Origin: JAJCZZ01 sp964569085
Lineage (GTDB): Bacteria > Gemmatimonadota > Gemmatimonadetes > Longimicrobiales > Gaopeijiaceae
Direction of reading: 5' to 3'
Assembly (NCBI GenBank): GCA_964569085.1
Contig: CAZMTA010000001.1
Span: 1-64,000, forward strand
Length of the DNA stretch: 64,000 nucleotides
Below, piece after piece: positions 39,431 through 47,180 of this stretch. A program made the position numbers and the translations under genes. The first letter of the stretch is position 1. The number at the start of each line of letters is the position of its first letter. The notes below the pieces were generated by a model that had not been told where the DNA came from, searched no databases, and saw only the letters and a list, made by a program, of their open reading frames with translations.

Positions 39431-39710
39431 GCCCCGGGCCCTCGTCCGGGGGGCTCGGGCGGGCCGTGTGGATCGGACCCTGGCGCCGCCGGCGGAGGGG
39501 CTGTAAAGTCGCTCCGATCGATACGTATGGAGCGGCGGCACGGAGGTGCCCGCCGCCCCGATCCACGCTGGGGGACCCGGACCGAGGGACCTCCAGCGTT
39601 TCCGTGGTTTAAGACAACCACAGCTCATCACGTCGCCCGGGGCCGGTCCGGGAGGCGTCCAGGAAGCGATTCATCCAGCAGAAGGGGTAGGACCCCAGGG
39701 GGACCCAGCC

Positions 39711-41459
39711 ATGGTCGGACGGCTCAGGACGTTGTTTTCGTTGCTCGCGGTGGTGTCGTTGCTTGTGCCCGGACTTCTCCAGGCGCAGCAGGCCAACCAG
39801 CGCTACCGGGTGCTCGTGCCCGACTTCCAGCCCATGGAGGACGCCGACGACGATCTCGGCAAGGACGCCGCGGAGAAGCTCCGCGAGCTCCTCGAGGCGT
39901 CGGTGACCCACCAGCCCATCGAGAAGGACGAGATCGAGGACGATCTCGACCGCTTCGACATGGACATGGACGAGCTGGACTGCATCCGCACGCGGCAGCT
40001 CGGCTCGCAGATGAACGCCCAGGTCGCGCTGTGCGCGTCCTACACCGAGACGGGGAACGAGCAGTACGCCGTCAACGCGGCGTTCTGGGACATCGCTTCG
40101 GGCGAGTCGTTCGAAGTCGAGTCCGTCACCGTTCCGGAGGACGACGGGGACGAGATGGCGGCGCAGCACATCTTCGACTCCTTCGACCGCTACGTGCAGC
40201 TCACGCGGTTCGCGGCCTTCTGCGCCGACTACGCGCAGAGCCAGCAGTGGGACGACGCGCTCAACAACTGCAACCAGGCCCTGGACCTGAACCCTCAGGC
40301 CACCTCGGTCCGGTACCAGCGCGCCCGCATCCACTACGAGATGGAGAACTACTCCGAGGCCCTGTCCGAGCTCGAGACGGTGCTGGCGGAGAACCCGTTC
40401 CACGAGGACGCGCTCCAGCTCGCCGGCTACATCTCGGCGCTCGAGGAGCAGGACGAGCAGGCCCGTGAGTACTACTCCCAGTACCTCGAGCTGAACCCCT
40501 CCGACTCCGGAGTGCGGATGCGCATCGCGTACGACCTGGCCCAGGCCGGGGACCCGCGGGGCGCCATGCAGCTCATCCAGGCGGGGCTGGACGTCGACGA
40601 CGCCAACGCCGACCTGCTGGAGCAGTACGGTGGGTTCGCGTTCTCCGCGGCCCTCGAGGTCGTGCAGAGCACGCCGACCCAGTCCCAGGACGCCGGTGGC
40701 TCGGTGCCGCCGGAGGCCGTGGAGCTGTACCGCGAGGCCATCGACGCCTACGAGCAGGTCTTCGAGATCAAGGGCGCGGACACCGACGTCCGCCACCTCC
40801 GCAACATCATCGCCGCGTACATCCAGCTCGAGGAGCTGGAGCAGGCGGTGAGCATGGGTGAGCGCGTGCTGGAGACGCATGCCCAGGAGGACGCCCTCTG
40901 GTCCATCTACGCCGACGCGCTCCAGCGCTCCGGTCGGCTGGACGAGGCCGTGGCGGCCCTGGACCGGGTGCGGGAGATCAACCCCGAGCACCCGTCCGCC
41001 GCCATGCGTCAGGGCAACTGGCTGATCCAGGCCGGGCAGATGCAGCGCGCGGTGGAGGTCCTCACCAGCGTGGCCCGGGACAACCCCCAGCAGGCCGAGA
41101 CGGCGGCGAACCTGATCTTCGCCGACGCCTACCAGAAGGGCGTGCAGCAGGACCGGTACGGCTACGCCATCAACGGGCTGACGGCCGCGAAGCAGCTCCC
41201 GGGCCTGAGCAGCGCCACCATGAGCCGTCTGAACTTCTGGCACGGCTACAGCCTCTACACGAGCGCGGTGGCCGAGCAGGAGCCCCAGACGCTGCAGACG
41301 GCGCAGGCCACCCTGCCGAAGTTCCGGCGGGCCCTGGAGCTCTTCCGCCAGGGGCAGGAGTACGCCGCGTCCCAGGCCTCCATCACGCTGGCGCAGTTCC
41401 TGGAGAACACGAACACCTACATCGAGATCCAGGAAGCCATCATCGAGCGGGGTCGCTGA
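39711..41459 (+). CDS. Exported TPR protein with CsgG/TolB-like N-terminal domain
   Basis: 582 aa. ATG 39711 has a purine-rich site about 8 nt upstream and gives a signal peptide (VGRLRTLFSLLAVVSLLVPGLLQA|QQ). Residues 25-165 look like a TolB/CsgG-type nucleotide-independent fold: YRVLVPDFQPMEDADDDLG, then AQVALCASYTETG, then AAQHIFDSF. About eight TPR motifs follow from residue 170 (for example CADYAQSQQWDDALNNCNQALDLNP, EALSELETVLAENPFHEDAL, LDEAVAALDRVREINPEHP). It is acidic and periplasmic. It is probably monocistronic: a 280-bp gap precedes it and two tandem hairpins follow. A scaffold role in envelope assembly is possible but not shown. Confidence 0.8.
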   Translation: MVGRLRTLFSLLAVVSLLVPGLLQAQQANQRYRVLVPDFQPMEDADDDLGKDAAEKLRELLEASVTHQPIEKDEIEDDLDRFDMDMDELDCIRTRQLGSQMNAQVALCASYTETGNEQYAVNAAFWDIASGESFEVESVTVPEDDGDEMAAQHIFDSFDRYVQLTRFAAFCADYAQSQQWDDALNNCNQALDLNPQATSVRYQRARIHYEMENYSEALSELETVLAENPFHEDALQLAGYISALEEQDEQAREYYSQYLELNPSDSGVRMRIAYDLAQAGDPRGAMQLIQAGLDVDDANADLLEQYGGFAFSAALEVVQSTPTQSQDAGGSVPPEAVELYREAIDAYEQVFEIKGADTDVRHLRNIIAAYIQLEELEQAVSMGERVLETHAQEDALWSIYADALQRSGRLDEAVAALDRVREINPEHPSAAMRQGNWLIQAGQMQRAVEVLTSVARDNPQQAETAANLIFADAYQKGVQQDRYGYAINGLTAAKQLPGLSSATMSRLNFWHGYSLYTSAVAEQEPQTLQTAQATLPKFRRALELFRQGQEYAASQASITLAQFLENTNTYIEIQEAIIERGR

Positions 41460-41475
41460 CCGCGACCTCCGTCGG

Positions 41476-41503
41476 GGGGAGCCCGGGTTCGCCCGGGCCT
41501 CCC
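41476..41503 (+). terminator. Hairpin with TTCG tetraloop after the TPR gene
   Basis: GCCCGGG (41481-41487), TTCG loop and CCCGGGC (41492-41498), extended by G-rich and CTCCC flanks. First of two hairpins that follow the TPR gene. Confidence 0.6.
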
Positions 41504-41524
41504 ACCCGACGCTAGCGTAGGCCG

Positions 41525-41558
41525 ACGGCGCCGCGGGGAAGCTTCCCCGCGGCGCCGT
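41525..41558. terminator. 34-nt perfect palindrome, probable terminator
   Basis: 17-nt arms (41525-41541 and 41542-41558) are exactly complementary, centred on AAGCTT, and followed by TTCTGCGTT. It is the second hairpin after the TPR gene and works in either direction. A protein-binding site cannot be excluded because of its exact two-fold symmetry. Confidence 0.65.
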
Positions 41559-41561
41559 TCT

Positions 41562-41938
41562 GCGTTCGGGGGCGGGGGCTCCCCTCGTGACCCGACCCCG
41601 TGCGGGCCGGAGGGCGCCCCGGGCACCCCGGCCTCCTCGGGTGTGCGGCTCCCCCCCCCGCGCCCCGTCCGTCCCGCCCCCGACGGCTCCCCGCGGGTCC
41701 TCCGCCCCCGTCCCCCCGGGGCGTCCGGCCCCACCCCGGCGCCTGGGCGCCTCCCGGACCCGGTTGTGCCCCACTTCGCCCCACTCCGCCTCGGGGCCGG
41801 GTTTCGGCGGCGTCTTCGGTTTTTGTTCGCAATCGGAAAAATCTGTTTCCGGCCCGAATCCCGAAAGACCGCATAACTGGTGGAAGAACGGGCCGAGAAG
41901 CCCCCTGCGGCGAAGATGGGATTTCTCAAAAAAAGACC
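41562..41938. other. Non-coding stretch upstream of the dcw cluster
   Basis: The 564-bp gap between the TPR gene and mraZ has no supportable gene. The first 220 bp are extremely C-rich on the plus strand and give only shadow frames. From about 41815 the sequence becomes much more A/T-rich than the rest of the window, with runs such as GGTTTTTG, GGAAAAATC and CTCAAAAAAAG. It contains a 6-bp stem CGGAAA/TTTCCG near 41838-41856. This AT-rich part sits right before the dcw promoter and may act as an upstream element or a bent region. No RNA gene is recognised. Confidence 0.5.
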
Positions 41939-41939
41939 C

Positions 41940-41969
41940 TTGACCCGGTATGCCACCCGGGCGTATACT
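41940..41969 (+). promoter_or_regulatory. dcw cluster promoter (PmraZ)
   Basis: TTGACC (41940-41945), 18-bp spacer and TATACT (41964-41969). Expected start of transcription near 41976, about 47 nt before mraZ. The AT-rich region upstream and MraZ-type boxes downstream support it. Confidence 0.8.
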
Positions 41970-41972
41970 GCC

Positions 41973-42010
41973 TCCACACCATCCCACTTCGACCCACTTC
42001 ATACCACCCA
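41973..42010 (-). promoter_or_regulatory. MraZ operator: 10-bp-spaced boxes
   Basis: Read on the minus strand, AAGTGGG occurs twice in direct repeat with a 10-bp period (CCCA on the plus strand at 41983 and 41993). One-mismatch copies lie in the same register at 41973 (TCCA) and 42003 (ACCA), and a fifth CCCA is at 42007. MraZ proteins bind GTGGG/TGGG direct repeats at 10-bp intervals. The boxes overlap the predicted start of transcription of the mraZ promoter, which fits autorepression. Confidence 0.7.
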
Positions 42011-42022
42011 GGGTGTCTTCCG

Positions 42023-42451
42023 GTGAGCGTCTTTCGGGGTCAGTTCGAGCACCAGATGGACGGGAAGGGGCGCGTCAGCCTCCCCTCGGCGTTTCGCCGG
42101 GGCGAGGTCGAGCGCTTCGTCCTGGTCCAGGTGCAGAAGCCCCACCTGACGCTCTTTCCCGAGGAGAAGTGGCTCGAGGTGGAGGAGCGCCTCATGGAGT
42201 ACGGGTCCGCCGGCCGCGAGGAGATGAACGCGGTCCGCATGCTCCTGGGCTCGCTGGCGGAGGTCAGCCCCGACAAGCAGGGGCGGATCCTGGTTCCGGC
42301 ACATCTGCAGGAGATGGCGGGCCTCTCCGGCTCGGTGGTCCTCCTGGGGATGCGGGACCGGGTCGAGGTCTGGGATCCGGACACCTACCGCGCCGAGGTC
42401 GAGGGCCGACACGCCGACCTCGACTCCATCGCCCTCCGGCTGACCCGGTGA
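42023..42451 (+). CDS. mraZ: Transcriptional regulator MraZ
   Basis: First gene of the dcw cluster; DNA-binding repressor of its own operon in bacteria studied. 142 aa, GTG start. Two SpoVT/AbrB-like half domains are clear: FEHQMDGKGRVSLPSAFR at about 9-26 and VSPDKQGRILVPAHLQ at about 82-97, the duplicated loop-hinge DNA-binding motif. VWDPDTYRAE is also typical. The rsmH start overlaps or lies just after its stop. The matching boxes are found directly upstream. Confidence 0.95.
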   Translation: MSVFRGQFEHQMDGKGRVSLPSAFRRGEVERFVLVQVQKPHLTLFPEEKWLEVEERLMEYGSAGREEMNAVRMLLGSLAEVSPDKQGRILVPAHLQEMAGLSGSVVLLGMRDRVEVWDPDTYRAEVEGRHADLDSIALRLTR

Positions 42452-42453
42452 CC

Positions 42454-43425
42454 ATGGACGAGCGCGCTTCCTCCCCGGACCGGCCCACCGCCGAGACGGG
42501 TGTCGGCGGGTACCACGAGCCGGTGATGGTCGCCGAGGTGCTGGAGCACCTCTCGCCCTCCGGCGACGGCCTGTTCCTGGACGGGACCGTCGGGGGAGGG
42601 GGGCACACCCGCGCCCTCCTGGAGGCCTGCCCGGGCTGCCGGGTGATCGCCGTGGACCGGGACCCCGAGGCGCTGGAGGAGGCCCGCCGCGCGCTGGCCG
42701 ACCACCGCGGGCGGGTCCGGTTCCTCCACGAGCGCTTCGACCAGGCCCTGGCCGACCCCGAGGTCCGCGACCGGGGCCTGGACGGCGCCCTCCTGGACCT
42801 GGGCGTCAGCTCCCACCAGCTCGACGAGGACGCCCGGGGCTTCGCCTTCCGCCGGGGCGTGGAGCTGGACATGCGCATGAACCCCGAGGACGGGATGGAC
42901 GCCGCGCGGTTCCTGGCCCGGGCGGACGAGGAGGAGCTCGGCCGCGTCTTCCGGGAGCTCGGCGAGGAGCGCCGGGGCTACCGGCTGGCCAAGGAGATCG
43001 TGAAGCGGCGCCAGACCGAGCGCGTCGACTCCGCCGACGACCTCGTCGCCGCCCTCACCGTCGTCCTCCAGCGTCCCCCCACCGCCCAGGAGAAGGCCCG
43101 GATCTTCCAGGCCCTCCGCATCGCGGTGAACCAGGAGCTGGAGATCCTCGAGCGGGCCCTGCCCGCGCTCCGGGACGTGCTCGTGGAGGGCGGGGTCCTG
43201 GTGGTCCTCGCCTACCACTCGCTGGAGGACCGGATCGTCAAGCACGCCTTCCGGGAGTGGAGCCGGAGCTGCGTCTGCCCGCCGGAGCTGCCCATGTGCG
43301 TCTGCCGCGGCGAGGCCCTGGGCGAGACGCTGACGCGCAAGCCGGTCTACCCCGGCGACGCCGAGGTGGAGCGGAACCCCCGGGCGCGCTCGGCGCGGCT
43401 GCGGGCGTGGAGGAAGGCGGCATGA
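42454..43425 (+). CDS. rsmH: 16S rRNA (cytosine1402-N4)-methyltransferase RsmH
   Basis: Methylates N4 of C1402 in the ribosomal P site using S-adenosylmethionine. 323 aa from ATG 42454; GTG 42448, overlapping the mraZ stop (GTGA), is two codons upstream and also possible. The signature HEPVMVAEVLEHL is followed by the SAM-binding FLDGTVGGGGHTRALL and VIAVDRDPEAL. Later motifs are LLDLGVSSHQLDEDARGFAF, DMRMNPE, ALRIAVNQELE and LAYHSLEDRIVKHAF, all diagnostic. The stop overlaps the ftsL start (ATGA). Confidence 0.97.
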   Translation: MDERASSPDRPTAETGVGGYHEPVMVAEVLEHLSPSGDGLFLDGTVGGGGHTRALLEACPGCRVIAVDRDPEALEEARRALADHRGRVRFLHERFDQALADPEVRDRGLDGALLDLGVSSHQLDEDARGFAFRRGVELDMRMNPEDGMDAARFLARADEEELGRVFRELGEERRGYRLAKEIVKRRQTERVDSADDLVAALTVVLQRPPTAQEKARIFQALRIAVNQELEILERALPALRDVLVEGGVLVVLAYHSLEDRIVKHAFREWSRSCVCPPELPMCVCRGEALGETLTRKPVYPGDAEVERNPRARSARLRAWRKAA

Positions 43426-43709
43426 CGGATCTCCTCGCGGTCCTGCGCGCCGGCCTCGCCGTGGTCGTCCTGCTCACCTCCCTGGGGCTCGTGACCTGGC
43501 GTCAGAGCCGGGCCCTCGAGGCGCTGGCCGAGCTGGACCACACCCGACGCCAGGCCTCGGTGGCCGCCGCCGAGCGCGTGGAGCTGGAGCGCCGCATCCA
43601 GGTCCTGGAGAGCCGGGGCCGCGTGGTCCCCGCCGCCCGGGAGCACCTGGGCATGCACACCCCCGACGCAACCGAGCTGGTCATCCTCCCCGGAGAGCGC
43701 ACGCCGTGA
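43422..43709 (+). CDS. ftsL: FtsL-like cell-division protein
   Basis: 95 aa bitopic membrane protein with the FtsL layout: short cytosolic start, one transmembrane helix (about 8-26, LRAGLAVVVLLTSLGLVTW) and a periplasmic coiled coil (about 30-65, ALAELDHTRRQASVAAAERVELERR). A short end follows with ARE...LGMHTPDATELVIL, recalling the usual LGM segment. Identification rests mainly on topology and position between rsmH and ftsI; FtsL sequences diverge strongly. It should form a complex with an FtsB and FtsQ. Overlaps both neighbours by 4 bp. Confidence 0.85.
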   Translation: MTDLLAVLRAGLAVVVLLTSLGLVTWRQSRALEALAELDHTRRQASVAAAERVELERRIQVLESRGRVVPAAREHLGMHTPDATELVILPGERTP

Positions 43710-45703
43710 ACGGATTCGCCCCCACCCCGCGCCCCGCTCCCTGGCGCCGCCGCCTCATCCTGGTCGGATGGCTCCTGGGGTCCGTCGCCGTCTGCGTGCG
43801 GGCCGTGCAGATCCAGGTGGTGCAGGGGGCGGAGTGGAGCACCATGGCGGAGGCGCAGCACACCACGGACCGCGAGGTCGTGGCGGCCCGGGGCACGGTC
43901 CTGGACCGGGACGGCGCGCCCCTCGTGGTCTCCCGCGAGACGTACCGGGTGAGCGTGGCGCCGGCCGAGGTGGAGGACGCCGAGGCCGTGACCTCCCTCC
44001 TGGCGGAGGCGCTCGACCTCACGCCCCGGCAGGCGGCCCGCTACGTGGACCCGTCGGACCCGTGGCGCGTGGTGCCCGGCCGCTTCCCCCCCGCCGTGCG
44101 CGAGCGGCTGTCGGGCGTCCGCGGGGTCTACCTCCAGCGGGAGCTCCAGCGCTACCACCCCCACGGGGACCTGGCCCGCGGCGTCCTGGGCGTCGTCATC
44201 GACGACCAGGGCCAGGGCGGGATCGAGCAGGCCTACGACTCGCTGCTCCGGGGCACGTCGGGACGCGCCGTGGTGGCGCGGGACAACGTGGGCCGCCCGA
44301 TCCCCGGCGAGACCTTCGTCGTCGAGGCGCCCCGCTCCGGCGGGGAGGTCGTCCTCACGCTGGACATGGACCTCCAGGAGATCGCGCGGCAGGCGCTCGA
44401 GGAGGCCATCGCCGAGAGCGAGGCCCGGGGCGGCGACGCCCTGGTCACGGATCCCTTCACCGGCGAGATCCTGGCCCTCGTCTCCATCCGCGACGGGCGC
44501 ACCGCGTCCCTGTCGGCCATCAACACGCCCTACGAGCCCGGCTCCACCCTGAAGCCCTTCACGGTGGCCGGCCTCCTGGCCCGGGACCTGGCGTCGCTCT
44601 CGGACACCGTGGACGTGGAGGACGGGACGTGGCGCGTGGCGGGGCGAACCCTCCACGACGTGAGCGCCGAGGGCCGGATCACCATCGCCGACGCCCTCCG
44701 GGTCTCGTCGAACGTCGGGGTGGCCAAGGCCGCCCAGGCCCTCGAGCCCGGGGACCAGTACGAGAACCTCCGGGACTTCGGCTTCGGCGTGCCCACCGGC
44801 ATCGAGATCCCCGGCGAGGTCGGCGGGATCCTCCGCCGGCCGGACCGCTGGTCCGGGCAGTCCCCGGCCTCGCTGGCCATCGGCTACGAGATGTCCGTGA
44901 CGCCGCTCCAGATGGCCATGGCCTACGGCGCCCTCGCCAACGGCGGCGAGCTCATGGAGCCCCGGCTGGTCCGGGAGGTCCGGGACGCCACGGGGCGGAC
45001 GGTGGAGCGCTTCGGCGAGCGGCGGGTCCGCCGGGTCGTGGACGAGCGCGTGGCCCGCATGCTCTCCCGGGTCCTGGAGGACGTGGTGGAGGACGGCTCG
45101 GGGACCAAGGCGCGCCTCGGCACCTTCCGGGTGGCGGGAAAGAGCGGCACGAGCCGCGCCTACGACCCGGACGGCGGCTACACGCCCGGCGACTACTACT
45201 CCTCCTTCGTGGGCTTCTTCCCGGCCCAGGACCCGCAGCTCGTGGTCTTCGTGAAGCTGGAGCGGCCCCGGAAGGGCGCCTACTACGGCGGCTCCATCGC
45301 GGCGCCGGTGACCCGGGCCACCATGGAGGCCGCCCTGGCCGCCCGCGCCACCCCCCTGGACCGGGAGCGGCTCCTCCGCTCGGTGCGGGGCCCGGTGCGC
45401 ATGCCCACCCCGGGCGTGGCCCGCTTTGCCAGCCAGGCCATCGATCCGCCGGCTCCGCCCACCGACGACGCGTGGGCCGGGCTCGAGGGGGTCGACATGG
45501 AGTCCGCGCTCCCCTCCGGCGTTCCGGTCCCCCGGGTGTCCGGGCTTCCGGTGCGGGTGGCCGCGCGGCGCCTCCACGGCCTGGGTCTCCGGGTCGTGCA
45601 GGAGGGCGACGGCGTGATCCTGGAGACGCGTCCGGCCGAAGGGACCCGGGTCTTCCCCGGCGACACGGTCCGCATCCGGCTCGGCAGGAGGGGCGATGGC
45701 TGA
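43706..45703 (+). CDS. ftsI: Division transpeptidase FtsI (PBP3-type) with C-terminal PASTA domain
   Basis: Class B penicillin-binding protein that cross-links septal peptidoglycan. 665 aa, GTG start in the ftsL stop. One transmembrane helix (about 17-38), a PBP dimerisation domain (about 50-215, starting REVVAARGTVLDRDGAPL), then transpeptidase. The active-site Ser280 lies in PGSTLKPF (SxxK), SSN in VSSNVGVAK, and the K-S-G triad in VAGKSGTSRAY. A single PASTA domain ends the protein (about 605-660, VPRVSGLPVRVAARRL, then GTRVFPGDTVRIRL). PASTA is more usual in Gram-positive PBP2x/SpoVD but also occurs in Bacteroidota-like phyla. murE overlaps by 8 bp. Confidence 0.95.
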   Translation: MNGFAPTPRPAPWRRRLILVGWLLGSVAVCVRAVQIQVVQGAEWSTMAEAQHTTDREVVAARGTVLDRDGAPLVVSRETYRVSVAPAEVEDAEAVTSLLAEALDLTPRQAARYVDPSDPWRVVPGRFPPAVRERLSGVRGVYLQRELQRYHPHGDLARGVLGVVIDDQGQGGIEQAYDSLLRGTSGRAVVARDNVGRPIPGETFVVEAPRSGGEVVLTLDMDLQEIARQALEEAIAESEARGGDALVTDPFTGEILALVSIRDGRTASLSAINTPYEPGSTLKPFTVAGLLARDLASLSDTVDVEDGTWRVAGRTLHDVSAEGRITIADALRVSSNVGVAKAAQALEPGDQYENLRDFGFGVPTGIEIPGEVGGILRRPDRWSGQSPASLAIGYEMSVTPLQMAMAYGALANGGELMEPRLVREVRDATGRTVERFGERRVRRVVDERVARMLSRVLEDVVEDGSGTKARLGTFRVAGKSGTSRAYDPDGGYTPGDYYSSFVGFFPAQDPQLVVFVKLERPRKGAYYGGSIAAPVTRATMEAALAARATPLDRERLLRSVRGPVRMPTPGVARFASQAIDPPAPPTDDAWAGLEGVDMESALPSGVPVPRVSGLPVRVAARRLHGLGLRVVQEGDGVILETRPAEGTRVFPGDTVRIRLGRRGDG

Positions 45704-47180
45704 CCGCGCCCGGACGCTGGCCGAAGTGGGGAACGTCCTCCGTGACGCGGGGCTCCTGAGGGAGCTGCGCGGAGCGGGGGATCGACCCGTTTCGGGCGTG
45801 TGCCAGGACAGCCGCGCCGTGGCGCGGGGCGATCTGTTCCTGGCGTGGCGCGGCACCGAGGTGGACGCCCACGACTTCGTCGACGACGCGGCCCGGGCCG
45901 GCGCCGCCGGCGCCGTGGTGGAGCGCGTCGTGGACGCGGATCTCCCGCAGCTCGTGGTCGGGAACGGCCGGCGTGCGGGGGCCCTGGCCGCCGGCGCCGT
46001 CCTGGGCGCTCCCTGGGGCGGTCTCCTGGCGGTGGGCATCACGGGCACCAACGGGAAGACCACGACCGCCCTCCTGGCGCGGCACCTCCTCTCGGCCCGG
46101 ACCCCCGCGGCGGCCATCGGCACGCTGGGGCTCCTGGAGACCGACGGCGAGGCGCGCCCCGGCACGCTCGGGCTGACCAGCCCGGGCCCGGTCCAGGTGG
46201 CCGTCTGGCTCCGGGAGCTGCGCGAGGCCGGCGCGGGGGCGGTGGTCCTGGAGGCCTCCTCCCACGCCCTCGACCAGCACCGCCTGGACGCCGTGCCCTT
46301 CCGGGTCGGCGCCTTCACGAACTTCACCCAGGACCACCTCGACTTCCACGGGGACGAGGCCGCCTACCTGGCCGCCAAGCTCCGCCTGGTCGAGCTGGTG
46401 GATCCCTCGGGCACCCTGGTGGTCAACGGGGACGAGCCCGCGTGGGACGCCCTCGACCCCGGGGGCCGGACGGTGCGCACCTTCTCCCTCGAGGGCCCGG
46501 CCGACGTCCGGGCCACGGAGCTCGAGCTCCGGGCCGACGGCTCGAGCTTCGTCCTCGAGGCCGAGGGCGAGCGCGTCCCGGTGCGCCTTCCCCTCCTGGG
46601 CCGCTACAACGTGGAGAACGCCCTGGCCGCGGCGGGGATCGCCCTCTCGGCCGGCATGGAGCCCTCCGCCGTGGCCCGGGGGCTGGAGGACGCTCCCACG
46701 GTGCCCGGCCGCCTCCAGGTCGTGCACCGGGGCGACTTCACCGTCCTGGTGGACTTCGCCCACACCCCCGACGCCCTCGAGAACGTCCTGGCCGCGCTGC
46801 GCCCGGTCACCGAGGGCCGCCTGGTCGTGCTCTTCGGCGCGGGCGGCGATCGCGACCGGACCAAGCGGGCGCCCATGGCCCGGGCGGTGGCCCGGGGCGC
46901 GGACGTGGTGGTCCTGACCTCCGACAACCCCCGCACCGAAGATCCCGAGCGGATCCTGGACGACCTGGCCGAGGGGCTGGGCGGCACGCCGCACCACCGG
47001 GAGGTCGACCGGCGCCGCGCCATCGGCCTCGCCCTGGACCTGGCGCGCTCCGGGGACACGGTCCTCCTCGCGGGGAAGGGGCACGAGACCTACCAGGTGG
47101 TGGGCACCGAGAAGCATCCCTTCGACGAGGCCGGCGTCGTGGCCGAGCACCTGGCCGCCGGGGCGGGGGAGGGCGCGTGA
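45696..47180 (+). CDS. murE: UDP-N-acetylmuramoyl-L-alanyl-D-glutamate--2,6-diaminopimelate ligase MurE
   Basis: Adds the third residue of the stem peptide. 494 aa, ATG start overlapping ftsI. The ATP-binding P-loop is GTNGKTT (117-123). Central-domain motifs are TSPGPVQVAVWL, LEASSHALDQHRLD and FTNFTQDHLDFHGD. The substrate-selecting motif DNPR is at 410-413 (TSDNPRTEDP); in characterised MurE enzymes this motif specifies meso-diaminopimelate, so the wall should be of the DAP type. The conserved end LLAGKGHETYQ is present. murF overlaps by 4 bp. Confidence 0.97.
   Translation: MADRARTLAEVGNVLRDAGLLRELRGAGDRPVSGVCQDSRAVARGDLFLAWRGTEVDAHDFVDDAARAGAAGAVVERVVDADLPQLVVGNGRRAGALAAGAVLGAPWGGLLAVGITGTNGKTTTALLARHLLSARTPAAAIGTLGLLETDGEARPGTLGLTSPGPVQVAVWLRELREAGAGAVVLEASSHALDQHRLDAVPFRVGAFTNFTQDHLDFHGDEAAYLAAKLRLVELVDPSGTLVVNGDEPAWDALDPGGRTVRTFSLEGPADVRATELELRADGSSFVLEAEGERVPVRLPLLGRYNVENALAAAGIALSAGMEPSAVARGLEDAPTVPGRLQVVHRGDFTVLVDFAHTPDALENVLAALRPVTEGRLVVLFGAGGDRDRTKRAPMARAVARGADVVVLTSDNPRTEDPERILDDLAEGLGGTPHHREVDRRRAIGLALDLARSGDTVLLAGKGHETYQVVGTEKHPFDEAGVVAEHLAAGAGEGA

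Noticed and set aside
41562..41815. Several open frames in the C-rich part of the gap before mraZ
   Set aside because: Composition is extreme Pro/Arg/Gly in all frames, with no ribosome-binding site and no family match. It is better read as non-coding.
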